NCBI RefSeq assembly: GCF_013618625.1
Contig: NZ_JABRWO010000001.1
Span: 496,001 to 560,000, forward strand
Direction of reading: 5' to 3'
Origin: Bremerella alba
Lineage (GTDB): Bacteria; Planctomycetota; Planctomycetia; Pirellulales; Pirellulaceae
Length of the DNA stretch: 64,000 nt
Shown in pieces: positions 1 to 7,987 of this stretch (position 1 is the first letter of the stretch; each line of letters begins with the position of its first letter). The translations under genes and the position numbers were made by a program. The notes beneath the pieces are model-generated. The model searched no databases and had not been told where the DNA came from. It was given only the letters and a program-made list of their open reading frames with translations.

Positions 1-1152
1 TTCTACGGCCCCCCAGGCTGCGGCAAGACAACCCTCGCCCAGTTGCTCGCTTCGGAAACGAAGTCCCGCTTCCGCCAGCTCAATGCGGTAACGTCGGGCG
101 TGAAGGAGCTTCGCGAGGTGCTGCAAGAAGCGCAACGTGAAGTCGCTACCGGTGGACGTAAAACATTGCTCTTCATCGACGAAATCCACCGTTTCAACAA
201 GTCGCAGCAAGATGCCCTGCTGCCTGATGTCGAGAACGGGGTGGTCATCCTGGTGGGAGCAACGACCAGCAATCCCTTCTTTGCCGTCAACAGTGCGTTG
301 GTCAGCCGCAGCCAGATCTTTCAGTTTGAACCTCTCACGCCGGAAGAGATTCACGATGTTCTTACGGCTGCGTTAAGTGATCCGCATCGGGGGCTGGGCA
401 AGCACGACGTTCAACTGGACGAGGACGCGGCTCGATTTCTCGGTGAGGTGTGCGACGGCGACGCGCGGCGTGCGCTGAACGCTTTGGAGATCGGCGTCCT
501 TTCGTCCGAAGCCAAGCCAATCCACTTTACCCGGCAGTTGGCCGAAGAGTCGATCCAGAAAAAAGCCGTGCAGTACGATCGCGACGGCGACACGCACTAC
601 GACACGGCCAGCGCGCTCATCAAGAGCATCCGCGGCAGCGATGTCGATGCGGCCATTTACTGGCTGGCCAAGATGCTCGAAGGTGGCGAAGACATTCGCT
701 TCATCACGCGGCGGCTGATCATTTCGGCCAGCGAAGACATCGGCAACGCTGACCCGCATGCGCTGACGATCGCTGTCTCGGCTATGCAGGCCTGCGAAAT
801 GATCGGCCTGCCGGAATGCCAGCTCACGCTATCGCAAACGGTGGCGTACTTGGCCTGTGCTCCCAAGAGCAACGCGGCCACCGTGGCAATCGGCGAAGCG
901 AGGAAAGACATCCGCGAAGGACGCGTCGAGCCGGTTCCAGTTCACCTTCGCGATTCGCACTATGGCGGAGCCAAAGATCTTGGCCACGGCGAAGGGTACC
1001 AGTATGCCCACAACGAGCCAGACGGCATCGCCTCGCAAAGCTATCTGGGCATCGACCGCGAGTACTACCGCCCGGTGCCGCGAGGCTTCGAGGCGACGCT
1101 ACAAAAACGGGTAGAAGTCTACCGAAAGCGGCTGCGCGGTGAAGATGTTTAG
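1..1152 (+). CDS. rarA: Replication-associated recombination protein A (RarA/MgsA AAA ATPase), 5'-truncated by window
   Basis: The reading frame is already open at base 1 and the visible part is 383 codons; the N-terminus lies outside the window. The first residues read FYGPPGCGKTT, a Walker A P-loop. Walker B follows as LLFIDEIHRFNKSQQD, then the sensor segment GATTSNPFF. This is the RarA/WRNIP1 pattern of clamp-loader-like AAA+ ATPases that act at stalled or gapped replication forks. The C-terminal half carries the family helical and tetramerisation region (SEDIGNADPHAL, GGAKDLGHGEGYQYAHN). The family is usually about 430-450 residues, so roughly 50-60 residues are missing upstream. No disruption is visible. 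The gene is followed by two hairpins and then a convergent gene. Confidence 0.95.
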   Translation, partial: FYGPPGCGKTTLAQLLASETKSRFRQLNAVTSGVKELREVLQEAQREVATGGRKTLLFIDEIHRFNKSQQDALLPDVENGVVILVGATTSNPFFAVNSALVSRSQIFQFEPLTPEEIHDVLTAALSDPHRGLGKHDVQLDEDAARFLGEVCDGDARRALNALEIGVLSSEAKPIHFTRQLAEESIQKKAVQYDRDGDTHYDTASALIKSIRGSDVDAAIYWLAKMLEGGEDIRFITRRLIISASEDIGNADPHALTIAVSAMQACEMIGLPECQLTLSQTVAYLACAPKSNAATVAIGEARKDIREGRVEPVPVHLRDSHYGGAKDLGHGEGYQYAHNEPDGIASQSYLGIDREYYRPVPRGFEATLQKRVEVYRKRLRGEDV

Positions 1153-1269
1153 GCTCTGATTCGGAGGGTGTGAGAAGCGAAACGCACCGCGGAAGCGGAC
1201 AGGCGCGACGCTAGTTCGACAGTTGATCTCGGTTGTATCGGTGAGAATCAGACGGATCGAACCGACGTC

Positions 1270-1349
1270 GCCGCTCTGCTTAGATCGTCGGCAGAGCGGC
1301 AAAGTGTTCGATCGCTTGAAAGCTAACTCATCGCAGTCCATCAAGCGAT
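1270..1349. repeat. Two consecutive inverted repeats between convergent genes, possible terminator
   Basis: GCCGCTCTGC (1270-1279) pairs perfectly with GCAGAGCGGC (1291-1300) across an 11-nt loop. A second pair, ATCGCTTGA (1311-1319) with TCAAGCGAT (1341-1349), follows directly. They lie between the end of rarA and the end of the convergent hydrolase gene, where a bidirectional terminator would be expected. Neither is followed by a clear T tract, so the terminator role is inferred from position only. Confidence 0.45.
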
Positions 1350-1364
1350 AGAGGACACTGCGAA

Positions 1365-2828
1365 CTATTCCCGCGCTTGTTTCAGCGGCGGCTCGTAGAT
1401 GTCGAAGCTTTCGATGGTTATCGGGCCATCGCCGTTGGCGACCAACTTGAGCTTGTGCGAACCGTTTGTCAGGTTCGTAACCAAGCGGAAGCGGTGGGAG
1501 CCGGTGTTGTTTTGGGCAAAGCTTACTTCGCCCAGCGTGGCACGCTTCACCTCGAAGACAAACCGGTGTCCGGCGACCGTCTTTTGGGGATCACGCCAGT
1601 CCAGCGGGTCGAGACGAATCTGGCCTGAGTCGCTAGTAAAGGCTTGCTGAGCGTTCCCGTGACCGTCCGGACCGGTCTTACTGCCAACCAACTTGAAACC
1701 GCCGGAACCATCTTCCCCCACCATGGTAATGGTCCAAGTCTGAGGTTCGATATTCTTTTCCAAAAAGATCCCATGCGGAGCCATGTCGCCAGTCAGACGA
1801 GGCGTCCCCTTGTCTGACTCAGGACGGATGAATGTGGCATAGTAAGCATCTATTTCATCCGCCGGTTGGCCGTCCAGAAATAACTGAGCCGTACCTGCAT
1901 CTTGGCCGCTGCGGGCATTCATATCAATGCGATTGCCTTTAAAGGCAACCTCGAGTGTGGCTCCTTGGTTCGACGCGGTGACCGCTTGCCCATTGTTGGT
2001 TTTCAGAAACCCTTGGCCAAGTTGAATGTCTTTGCCGTCGATGACGGAAAGATTGCGTTCACGTTCGCTTGGGTCGTAGGCGAACTGATTAGGCACGTGG
2101 AAGTGCCGGGCAATATTTTGATTGATGATGTTCCGGGTTCGCTTGTTTTGGTGAACCGAGTCGAAGGTCATGTCTTTGGGGCTGAGATTGTTGTCACTCA
2201 TCCACGCGGCCATTTCACCACGATTCTCGACATACTCAATTCCGTAAGGTTCAACGAGCTTTTTGATTCCCTCGACATTCTGATCGACCGGTTCATCCCG
2301 CTTTCCCCACAAGTAGTCGCGTTGTTTGCGGTAGTGAATCGAGGGCACAAGAATGTCGGCGGTGGAACAAGCGCGAATCTCCCGAATGACTTCCTCCGGC
2401 GTACCCTTTCCTTTTTCGACGGCATACAGCAACACCACGTCCGGCGGATCGGCGATAAGAAGATGCCGCACCCAACCATCCAAAAAGCGGTACTCGGTAG
2501 CGCTGCCCACATGCTTGTGATAGACGATGTCCGGGGCATTGGGGAACCGCTGGCGAATCATGTCGATCAATTCGCTGCCATCACCGAGAAAGTTGGTGTA
2601 GCTGGAACCCAACGCCCAAATTACCAGCGGTCGACCTAGCTGGTCCCCCTGCTGAATTTTCTTCATGGTCAAGGCCATGTGCTTTCCGTCATCCGGCCTT
2701 GGTTTCGCGATATAGGGGGCTTTGCCTCCCCAAATATCCTGCGCGGAAACAGATAGCGGCAGGCAAAGAAGGGAACCAAACAAAATGGCCAGAGCCCCGA
2801 ATCCAGGTGTGAGTACGCCGAGATGCAT
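1365..2828 (-). CDS. Secreted SGNH/GDSL-type hydrolase-like protein
   Basis: The product is 487 residues from an ATG preceded by AGAGGAG nine bases upstream. The frame extends further upstream, but this start gives a signal peptide of hydrophobic core then SVSAQ. Near residues 70-80, ALGSSYTNF resembles block I of SGNH hydrolases (GxSxT), with Ser76 in the nucleophile position. DSVHQN further on fits the Asp-x-x-His block. The middle (PDVVLLYAVEKGKGT, ILVPSIHYRKQ) resembles the alpha/beta flavodoxin-like fold. The C-terminal 250 residues look like a beta-sandwich of unknown binding role. The substrate is unknown; a secreted esterase or carbohydrate deacetylase is a reasonable guess. There is no operon partner. 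Confidence 0.65.
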   Translation of the reverse strand: MHLGVLTPGFGALAILFGSLLCLPLSVSAQDIWGGKAPYIAKPRPDDGKHMALTMKKIQQGDQLGRPLVIWALGSSYTNFLGDGSELIDMIRQRFPNAPDIVYHKHVGSATEYRFLDGWVRHLLIADPPDVVLLYAVEKGKGTPEEVIREIRACSTADILVPSIHYRKQRDYLWGKRDEPVDQNVEGIKKLVEPYGIEYVENRGEMAAWMSDNNLSPKDMTFDSVHQNKRTRNIINQNIARHFHVPNQFAYDPSERERNLSVIDGKDIQLGQGFLKTNNGQAVTASNQGATLEVAFKGNRIDMNARSGQDAGTAQLFLDGQPADEIDAYYATFIRPESDKGTPRLTGDMAPHGIFLEKNIEPQTWTITMVGEDGSGGFKLVGSKTGPDGHGNAQQAFTSDSGQIRLDPLDWRDPQKTVAGHRFVFEVKRATLGEVSFAQNNTGSHRFRLVTNLTNGSHKLKLVANGDGPITIESFDIYEPPLKQARE

Positions 2829-3692
2829 AGCGTGGTGCTCCTCTTGATAGCGATCGAAGGGGGACTGCCAACAACCTTTGAACTTGCTGTTGATCGTAGT
2901 CGGTAGACAGGAAGACACGTCTGTGGGCATGTCTTGTTGAGGTAGTAGGCTGCAGGCAACGGTTTCGTTTGTCGACGAAGACGACGGCCCCGGGACACAG
3001 CTCACACAAAACCCTTCGTATAGCATTGCCTATTTTATTCACGAAGTTTGTGTTTTTTTAATGAGGAGAGGTCGATGGCTAGGGTGCCACCCAACGCTGG
3101 TAACGATTCTACAACTACTCACTCGCGATCATGTTTTGTTCGGCTGTGGCGCCCTTCACTTTAGAGGCTGCACAACTGGGAAGTTTCTTTTCCCGCCGGT
3201 AGTTGCGACGGTTCTGTTGCTTGGTTGACGGCACATAAGAGAGCAAAAGTCTTTTCTCTTCCACGGTCACTACTAAGTATCCGGTACTACCCAAAGAACG
3301 GTTTGGCTAAGATCCGTTCCGAATGACTTTAACGCAGTGCTTCACGTCGCCAGATCCAATACGAAGCCGAACACGCCACGGTCCGAAAGTCGTTGGCTAT
3401 CGCAGGACGATGGTTTTCCGCCAGAGGAAGATTTTGGGAAGCGTGCTGGATGATTCGATAGAGCGGCTGAGTCGAGACCCAGCCTGCCAAATTTCTTATC
3501 CGCGCCCATCGGTGCTGGTCCGTGGTTACTCCTTCCCCCTCGGTGCGATGCGTTTCACTTCTCACCCCCTACGTTTAGTAGCAGCTAGCAGCGTGAAGGA
3601 AAACGGTCTTTGTGCGAATTGCCGGTTTCGCTACTATCTGCGAACGCTTGCGGAACTAGGGTCTGCTTTTGGGCAGGTTTCTAGGCAAGCAA
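2829..3692. other. 864-bp gene-poor spacer
   Basis: This stretch separates the hydrolase start from the end of the zinc-ribbon gene. Open frames exist on both strands (for example 3323-3730 and 3329-3565), but they lack a credible ribosome-binding site and have no recognisable domain or membrane pattern. I see no tRNA or strong terminator. It should contain the promoter of the leftward hydrolase gene. Confidence 0.5.
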
Positions 3693-3935
3693 TCAGAACA
3701 ATATGGCCAGTGCGACGATTGTCGCGATGATGCCCAACAGCCCGAAGATGATCCACGCGAAAGACTTCCCTGCCCAGGGACTCGTATTGTGGATAATCGC
3801 ATGCAGGCAGACCGGGCAAACATCGACATCGTCGAAGATTTCGGCTCCGCACTCGGGGCAGATCATCGTGTCGTCCTGATCGTCTTCAGGTTCGTCGTCG
3901 ATCCAATCTTCGTCGTATTCGTCGCTGTCGTACAT
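3693..3935 (-). CDS. Small zinc-ribbon, single-TM membrane protein
   Basis: This 80-residue protein starts at an ATG with AGGA just upstream. Its acidic N-terminus (MYDSDEYDEDWIDDEPEDD) is followed by a zinc ribbon made of CPEC and CPVC pairs at about residues 26-46. One C-terminal transmembrane helix ends at the last residue (FGLLGIIATIVALAILF). The layout matches small planctomycete zinc-ribbon membrane proteins of unknown role. It is divergent from the LysM gene at 4039 with a 103-bp spacer, which probably holds both promoters. An in-frame extension to 3968 exists, but it adds nothing conserved-looking and would use up the spacer. Confidence 0.7.
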   Translation of the reverse strand: MYDSDEYDEDWIDDEPEDDQDDTMICPECGAEIFDDVDVCPVCLHAIIHNTSPWAGKSFAWIIFGLLGIIATIVALAILF

Positions 3936-4038
3936 GTTCCTGGGATGGGTAAAGCAAAGTAAGAGCACACCTCGGCATTATCAATCTTCGGCAGAAGGAC
4001 CTGCGAAGGATGAGCCGAAATCGTCAGGGAGGACGAAG

Positions 4039-5286
4039 GTGGAAACGATTAAAACCGCATGCATGGTCATTGTACTTATGGCCATTGGTTATGGCGTCTA
4101 CACCGTCTTGAATCAGCCGGAAGATATCCCGCCGGAAGTGGCCCAAGCCAGCGAAAGCATGGACCTCACGTTGCCTGACTTCTCGGATATGGCCATGCCA
4201 GGCGGATCTCCTTCCACGTCGCCATCCTCGGCGATGGGCCCCCCTTCCTCGGCACCCAAGTTTGATAACGAGGGATTTGCTAGCGGACGATTGACGGCTC
4301 CGCAGCTCGGCGAATCAGGCGGAGGCGCACCCTCGTTCGATGCCTCGTCAGCAGCTAGTCAAAACGACCACGATGACCACGGGAACGATCCTTCGGCAGA
4401 CGCAGCGAAGTTCGTAAGCTCTAGCGACTTACCGCCGCTGGGTAGTGCTGCACCGACCAACCCGGCCAATGAAATGGCTTCCAGCGAAGCCCCTATCCCC
4501 ACTTCGCCAGACGCTTCTCGCACCGAGTTGGCCTCGGTTTATGGCCAAAGCAACCAAGGCGGAATGTCCAACCCCAGCAGCAGCGGATCTTCGCAGTCGA
4601 GCGAACAATTCCAAGCCGACTGGGACGAAGCCCAGGTTTACCTTCGCCAGAACGACCTGGTCGAAGCAACCCGGCGGCTAACCCCATGGCGACATCGCCC
4701 CGAGCTGAATCCTTCGCAGAAAGAGAAACTGAATCTACTGCTGAGCCAACTTGCAGGCACCGTGATTTACTCGACCCAGCACTCGCTGGAAGAGCCTTAT
4801 ACGGTGGGCAGCGGAGAAACACTCAGCAGCATTTCCCAGCAATTTCAGGTACCTGATATTCTGCTGATGCGGATCAATGGCATTGCCGACCCCAACAACT
4901 TGACGCCTGGCCAAAAGCTGAAAGTTCTGCGTGGCCCCTTCCATGCGAAGGTCGATATGACGCACAACGAATTGACGCTGGAAATCGACGGCTGTTATGC
5001 CGGTCGGTTCCCAATCACCATCGAGAACGGCGCCATTATTCCGGCCGGAGATCATGAAGTGCTGCGGAAGGAAGCCAACCCGCAGTTCTACGACGAGGCG
5101 ACCCAGAAGATTCTGACGGCCAACGATCCGGCGAATCCTTTTGGAGGCCATGCGGTGCACCTCGATGGTGGAATCGTCCTGCACGGCAGCGGCGGCCCAG
5201 GCGGCTCGATCAGCATGAGCCCACGCGACTCGGAAGACATCTACGGCATTCTTTCGGTCGGCTCGAAGGTCACTGTTCGCCGATAA
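4039..5286 (+). CDS. LysM and YkuD-like (L,D-transpeptidase fold) protein with catalytic Cys replaced by Ser
   Basis: I chose the GTG start at 4039 (415 residues) because GGGAGG lies six bases upstream and the product then begins VETIKTACMV, giving an immediate signal anchor. Longer frames overlap the divergent gene. A Pro/Ser-rich linker covers about residues 30-200. A LysM domain follows at about 250-300 (YTVGSGETLSSISQQFQVP, LTPGQKLKVL). The C-terminal 110 residues match the YkuD fold: the HGSGG block is present, but the expected S-x-G-C-x-R motif reads GGSISMS. Ser390 (codon 5206-5208) stands where the nucleophilic Cys should be, and the Arg is also Ser. It probably binds peptidoglycan or a related envelope polymer; transpeptidase activity is doubtful. 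Confidence 0.8.
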   Translation: METIKTACMVIVLMAIGYGVYTVLNQPEDIPPEVAQASESMDLTLPDFSDMAMPGGSPSTSPSSAMGPPSSAPKFDNEGFASGRLTAPQLGESGGGAPSFDASSAASQNDHDDHGNDPSADAAKFVSSSDLPPLGSAAPTNPANEMASSEAPIPTSPDASRTELASVYGQSNQGGMSNPSSSGSSQSSEQFQADWDEAQVYLRQNDLVEATRRLTPWRHRPELNPSQKEKLNLLLSQLAGTVIYSTQHSLEEPYTVGSGETLSSISQQFQVPDILLMRINGIADPNNLTPGQKLKVLRGPFHAKVDMTHNELTLEIDGCYAGRFPITIENGAIIPAGDHEVLRKEANPQFYDEATQKILTANDPANPFGGHAVHLDGGIVLHGSGGPGGSISMSPRDSEDIYGILSVGSKVTVRR

Positions 5287-5364
5287 TTTGACTGGCGAGT
5301 CAATCGCGGATAGCCTACCGCTAGAGAGGTACCACTTCGGCATCCTTCCTTGGTGGAGGCCGTC

Positions 5365-6279
5365 ATGTCTGAACCGACTGCAACGCCACGCACTCCATCC
5401 TGCAAACGTCGCTCTTGGCCGCTGCGGTGGTCGTTGCGCGTGATGATTGCCGTCATCACTTTAATTTGCATTGCGTTTGCTTGGCTGGGGCACATTTGGC
5501 ATCTGGGGCAAGTCCATGAAGAGGTGGGCAATGCGATTGAAATGACGTACGCCGAAGAGATACGCAAGTTTGGATTCACCGGCGTCACTTGGAGACTTTC
5601 CGAGCAACTGAAGTTTAGTAGGGGAAAGGGAATAGGCGGTCCCATTGGGGCGGTCGAATCCCAAGTTAAACATGCGCCTCAATGGATGCGTGTCACCGGC
5701 TTTGATCGCTTCTGGCAGCGCATTGATTCGATTTATCTGCACTCGAGGCTGCCACCCGAAAATATTGAGGTTGTCGTCACTCAGGTACCCAGGCTCGATC
5801 ATCTCGGATTGCTACACATTAGCGGCAGCCGGTTTCCCGAAGCGAAACTAGCCGCGATGGTCGGCTCGATCCGCCTGGACCGGCTGCACGCCACGCACGC
5901 ATCGCTCGGGCAAGGTCCCATGCCGTGGTTGCGACATACAGGGCTGAAAGAGCTGAACCTGTCGCACACGCAGTTCTCCGACGCCGCGGTGGACGACTTG
6001 CCGGTTTCGCTCCAGCGGTTGGAACTGGAAGACACGCAGCTGACCGACACCGGTATGGCCAAGCTGGCACGCTTGAAAAACCTGAAGTTCCTAATCCTTC
6101 GCGGCATGCGAGCTCACGATGAAACTTTCGTTGAGCTGAAGGCCAAGTTGCCTGGCTGCATCATCGATTGGGATACGTTCGAGTCCGAAGAGCTGAAGCA
6201 GCAGCGACGAAAGCTCAAGCGACGAGAGAGACGTCTGCAATATGAACGCGAACATGGGATCACGAGCGACCAGAACTAG
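5365..6279 (+). CDS. Membrane-anchored LRR-like protein, tandem copy 1
   Basis: The product is 304 residues from an ATG with GGAGG six bases upstream. A basic N-terminus (SCKRRSWPLRWSLRVM) leads into one transmembrane helix (MIAVITLICIAFAWLG). The C-terminal half has leucine-rich-repeat-like units such as LKELNLSHTQFSDAAVDDL and LQRLELEDTQLTDTGMAKL. It ends in a highly charged tail. The W-S-L-R segment before the helix resembles an N-terminal motif seen in many planctomycete unknown proteins (from memory). The next gene encodes a diverged paralogue ten bases downstream, so the two are likely co-transcribed. Function unknown; a protein-protein interaction role is inferred from the repeats. Confidence 0.75.
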   Translation: MSEPTATPRTPSCKRRSWPLRWSLRVMIAVITLICIAFAWLGHIWHLGQVHEEVGNAIEMTYAEEIRKFGFTGVTWRLSEQLKFSRGKGIGGPIGAVESQVKHAPQWMRVTGFDRFWQRIDSIYLHSRLPPENIEVVVTQVPRLDHLGLLHISGSRFPEAKLAAMVGSIRLDRLHATHASLGQGPMPWLRHTGLKELNLSHTQFSDAAVDDLPVSLQRLELEDTQLTDTGMAKLARLKNLKFLILRGMRAHDETFVELKAKLPGCIIDWDTFESEELKQQRRKLKRRERRLQYEREHGITSDQN

Positions 6280-6288
6280 AATGGAATC

Positions 6289-7104
6289 ATGGATCGCATG
6301 AACGAAACATCTTCAGCCGGTACGCAGACGAAAGAGAAGCCAAAGCGTTGGCGGCTGCGCTGGTCGATGCGGGCTTTCTTCATTGCAATCACGCTGCTGT
6401 GCCTGGTCTTTGGACTGGTCGGCCAGAGGCTGTATGTGGGGTTGGTACACGCTGATGTTGGTGAGCAGTTGACGCTGCAAGCCGAGAAGACACCCATTCG
6501 TTACGGTTTCCCGTCGCCAGACAAGGTCATTATTGGCTGGACGATTCCACATCAGCCGGTGGGCAGGATTCATTTTACTAATGACAACACGCTTCCCACA
6601 TGGATGAAATGGACCAACAGCGATATCCTTTTTCGGCGTCTCGATCGAGTGGCGATACTAGTTGGTATTCCTAATGATGAGCTGGAAATAACCTTCCAGC
6701 AAGTCCATCGGCTCGAACGGATACGACGAATGACGATCCAGTCTTTCCTTACGGCCGAGCAGGCCCAACGTTACCTATCGCGGCTTAAGATTCGCGATCT
6801 ATACCTTCGTATTGAACGTGGAGAAAATAAGCCGCTGCCGTTTCTCCGTGACCTCGGCGTCGAAGTTCTCGAAATTCATAATTTCCCCGAAGCGGCGGTC
6901 GATGACTTGCCACTCTCGCTCAAGCAATTAGATATCGGAGGGGCAGATATCTCGGATCGCTCTCTTTCCAAGTTCGTTCGGCTGAAGACCCTGGAGACAC
7001 TCGACCTTCGCCATGTGCATCCGGCGGCCAGCGAGAAAGGCATCGAAGAACTTCGGCGTCAGATGCCGTGGTGTGAGATTTTGTGGAAGCCAAGGCCTTC
7101 ATGA
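6289..7104 (+). CDS. Membrane-anchored LRR-like protein, tandem copy 2
   Basis: This 271-residue paralogue of the preceding product has the same plan. A basic stretch (KPKRWRLRWSMRAFF) is followed by one helix (AITLLCLVFGLVG), then a divergent middle, then short repeat units (AAVDDLPLSLKQLDIGG, LETLDLRHVHP). The shared AAVDDLP segment and the matching R-W-S-x-R helix entry argue for tandem duplication. An alternative start lies at 6298 (ATG); neither has a strong ribosome-binding site. It starts ten bases after the upstream stop, consistent with one transcript. Function unknown. Confidence 0.72.
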   Translation: MDRMNETSSAGTQTKEKPKRWRLRWSMRAFFIAITLLCLVFGLVGQRLYVGLVHADVGEQLTLQAEKTPIRYGFPSPDKVIIGWTIPHQPVGRIHFTNDNTLPTWMKWTNSDILFRRLDRVAILVGIPNDELEITFQQVHRLERIRRMTIQSFLTAEQAQRYLSRLKIRDLYLRIERGENKPLPFLRDLGVEVLEIHNFPEAAVDDLPLSLKQLDIGGADISDRSLSKFVRLKTLETLDLRHVHPAASEKGIEELRRQMPWCEILWKPRPS

Positions 7105-7106
7105 AA

Positions 7107-7146
7107 ACCCCTCACCCTAACTCTCTCCCCTCAGGGGAGAGGGGAC
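7107..7146. repeat. Extragenic hairpin repeat of the CCCTCACCCTAACTCTC type
   Basis: CTCTCCCC (7123-7130) pairs with GGGGAGAG (7134-7141) over a 3-nt loop. The flank CCCTCACCCTAACTCTCTCC is a form I know from dispersed extragenic repeats in many genomes. It sits between two convergent genes, so it may also act as a bidirectional terminator. Confidence 0.6.
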
Positions 7147-7171
7147 AAGATTTTGGTAGGCGGCTTGGCAG

Positions 7172-7987
7172 CTAGACGGTTTCGACGCAGCCTTCGGCCA
7201 GGCGGACAATCGAGTCGGCCTGGTCGGCGATGCTTTGGTCGTGGGTGACCATGACGATGGTCAGGCCTTGTTCTTCGTTCAGTTTACGCAGCAAGCCCAG
7301 GACTTCTTCGCCCGTTTGGCGGTCGAGATTGCCGGTGGGTTCGTCGGCCAGTAGGACCTTAGGATCAGAGACTAATGCCCTGGCAATCGCCGTGCGTTGC
7401 ATTTCGCCGCCGGAAAGTTCGCGCGGTTTGTGGTTCAAACGGTGGCCCAGGCCGACCATGTCGAGCAGGTGCTTGGCGCGTTCTTTGAGTTGTTTTCGCA
7501 CGCCCCAATACTTAAAGAAACCGTGCGAGATCATTGCTGGGGTCAGCACGTTTTCAAGTGTCGTTAGTTCCGGCAGCAAGTGATAGAACTGAAAGATGAG
7601 CCCGAACTGGCCGTTGCGGAGACGATCGCGCTGGCGGATAGGCAGGTTATCGGTCCGCTGATCTTCAAAGTAAATCTCGCCTTGGTCAGGCACATCAAGC
7701 GTGCCCATCAAGTGCAGCAGCGTGCTCTTGCCGGAACCGCTTTGGCCGATGATCGACGTGATGCGGCCTTCGTTGGCGACGAAGTCGACGCCGCGAAGAA
7801 CGGGGATGATGTGCTGGCCTTTGCGGTAGCTCTTGTGCAGGCCGATCGTACGCAGCAACGGCTTGTCGACTTCGATCGGTGTGTCGAAGCGATCGGTATG
7901 CACTAGCGGGCCTGGCTTCTTGGGTGACGGAGTGACAGCCGGGGCGGTCGCGGTGGTCGTGTAGGTATCGCTCATCGTGTTACTCAT
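7172..7987 (-). CDS. lolD: ABC transporter ATP-binding protein, LolD/MacB type
   Basis: All ABC motifs are intact: Walker [11 protein letters not shown]-loop [13 protein letters not shown], signature [15 protein letters not shown], Walker [13 protein letters not shown] and H-loop MVTHDQ. The LolD/MacB/FtsE subclass is suggested by [20 protein letters not shown] and by the partner permease. The ATG chosen (271 residues) overlaps the stop of the permease gene by eight bases, implying translational coupling; a second ATG at 7975 is possible. A Pro/Thr-rich leader of about 30 residues precedes the domain. With the permease it would form an ATP-driven lipoprotein-releasing or envelope-export complex. 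The outer-membrane lipoprotein substrate is inferred, not shown. Confidence 0.88.
   Translation of the reverse strand: MSNTMSDTYTTTATAPAVTPSPKKPGPLVHTDRFDTPIEVDKPLLRTIGLHKSYRKGQHIIPVLRGVDFVANEGRITSIIGQSGSGKSTLLHLMGTLDVPDQGEIYFEDQRTDNLPIRQRDRLRNGQFGLIFQFYHLLPELTTLENVLTPAMISHGFFKYWGVRKQLKERAKHLLDMVGLGHRLNHKPRELSGGEMQRTAIARALVSDPKVLLADEPTGNLDRQTGEEVLGLLRKLNEEQGLTIVMVTHDQSIADQADSIVRLAEGCVETV

Noticed and set aside
3323-3730. 135-codon open frame in the spacer after the hydrolase gene
   Set aside because: No ribosome-binding site, no domain or membrane pattern, and composition rich in Arg and Ser typical of a chance frame.
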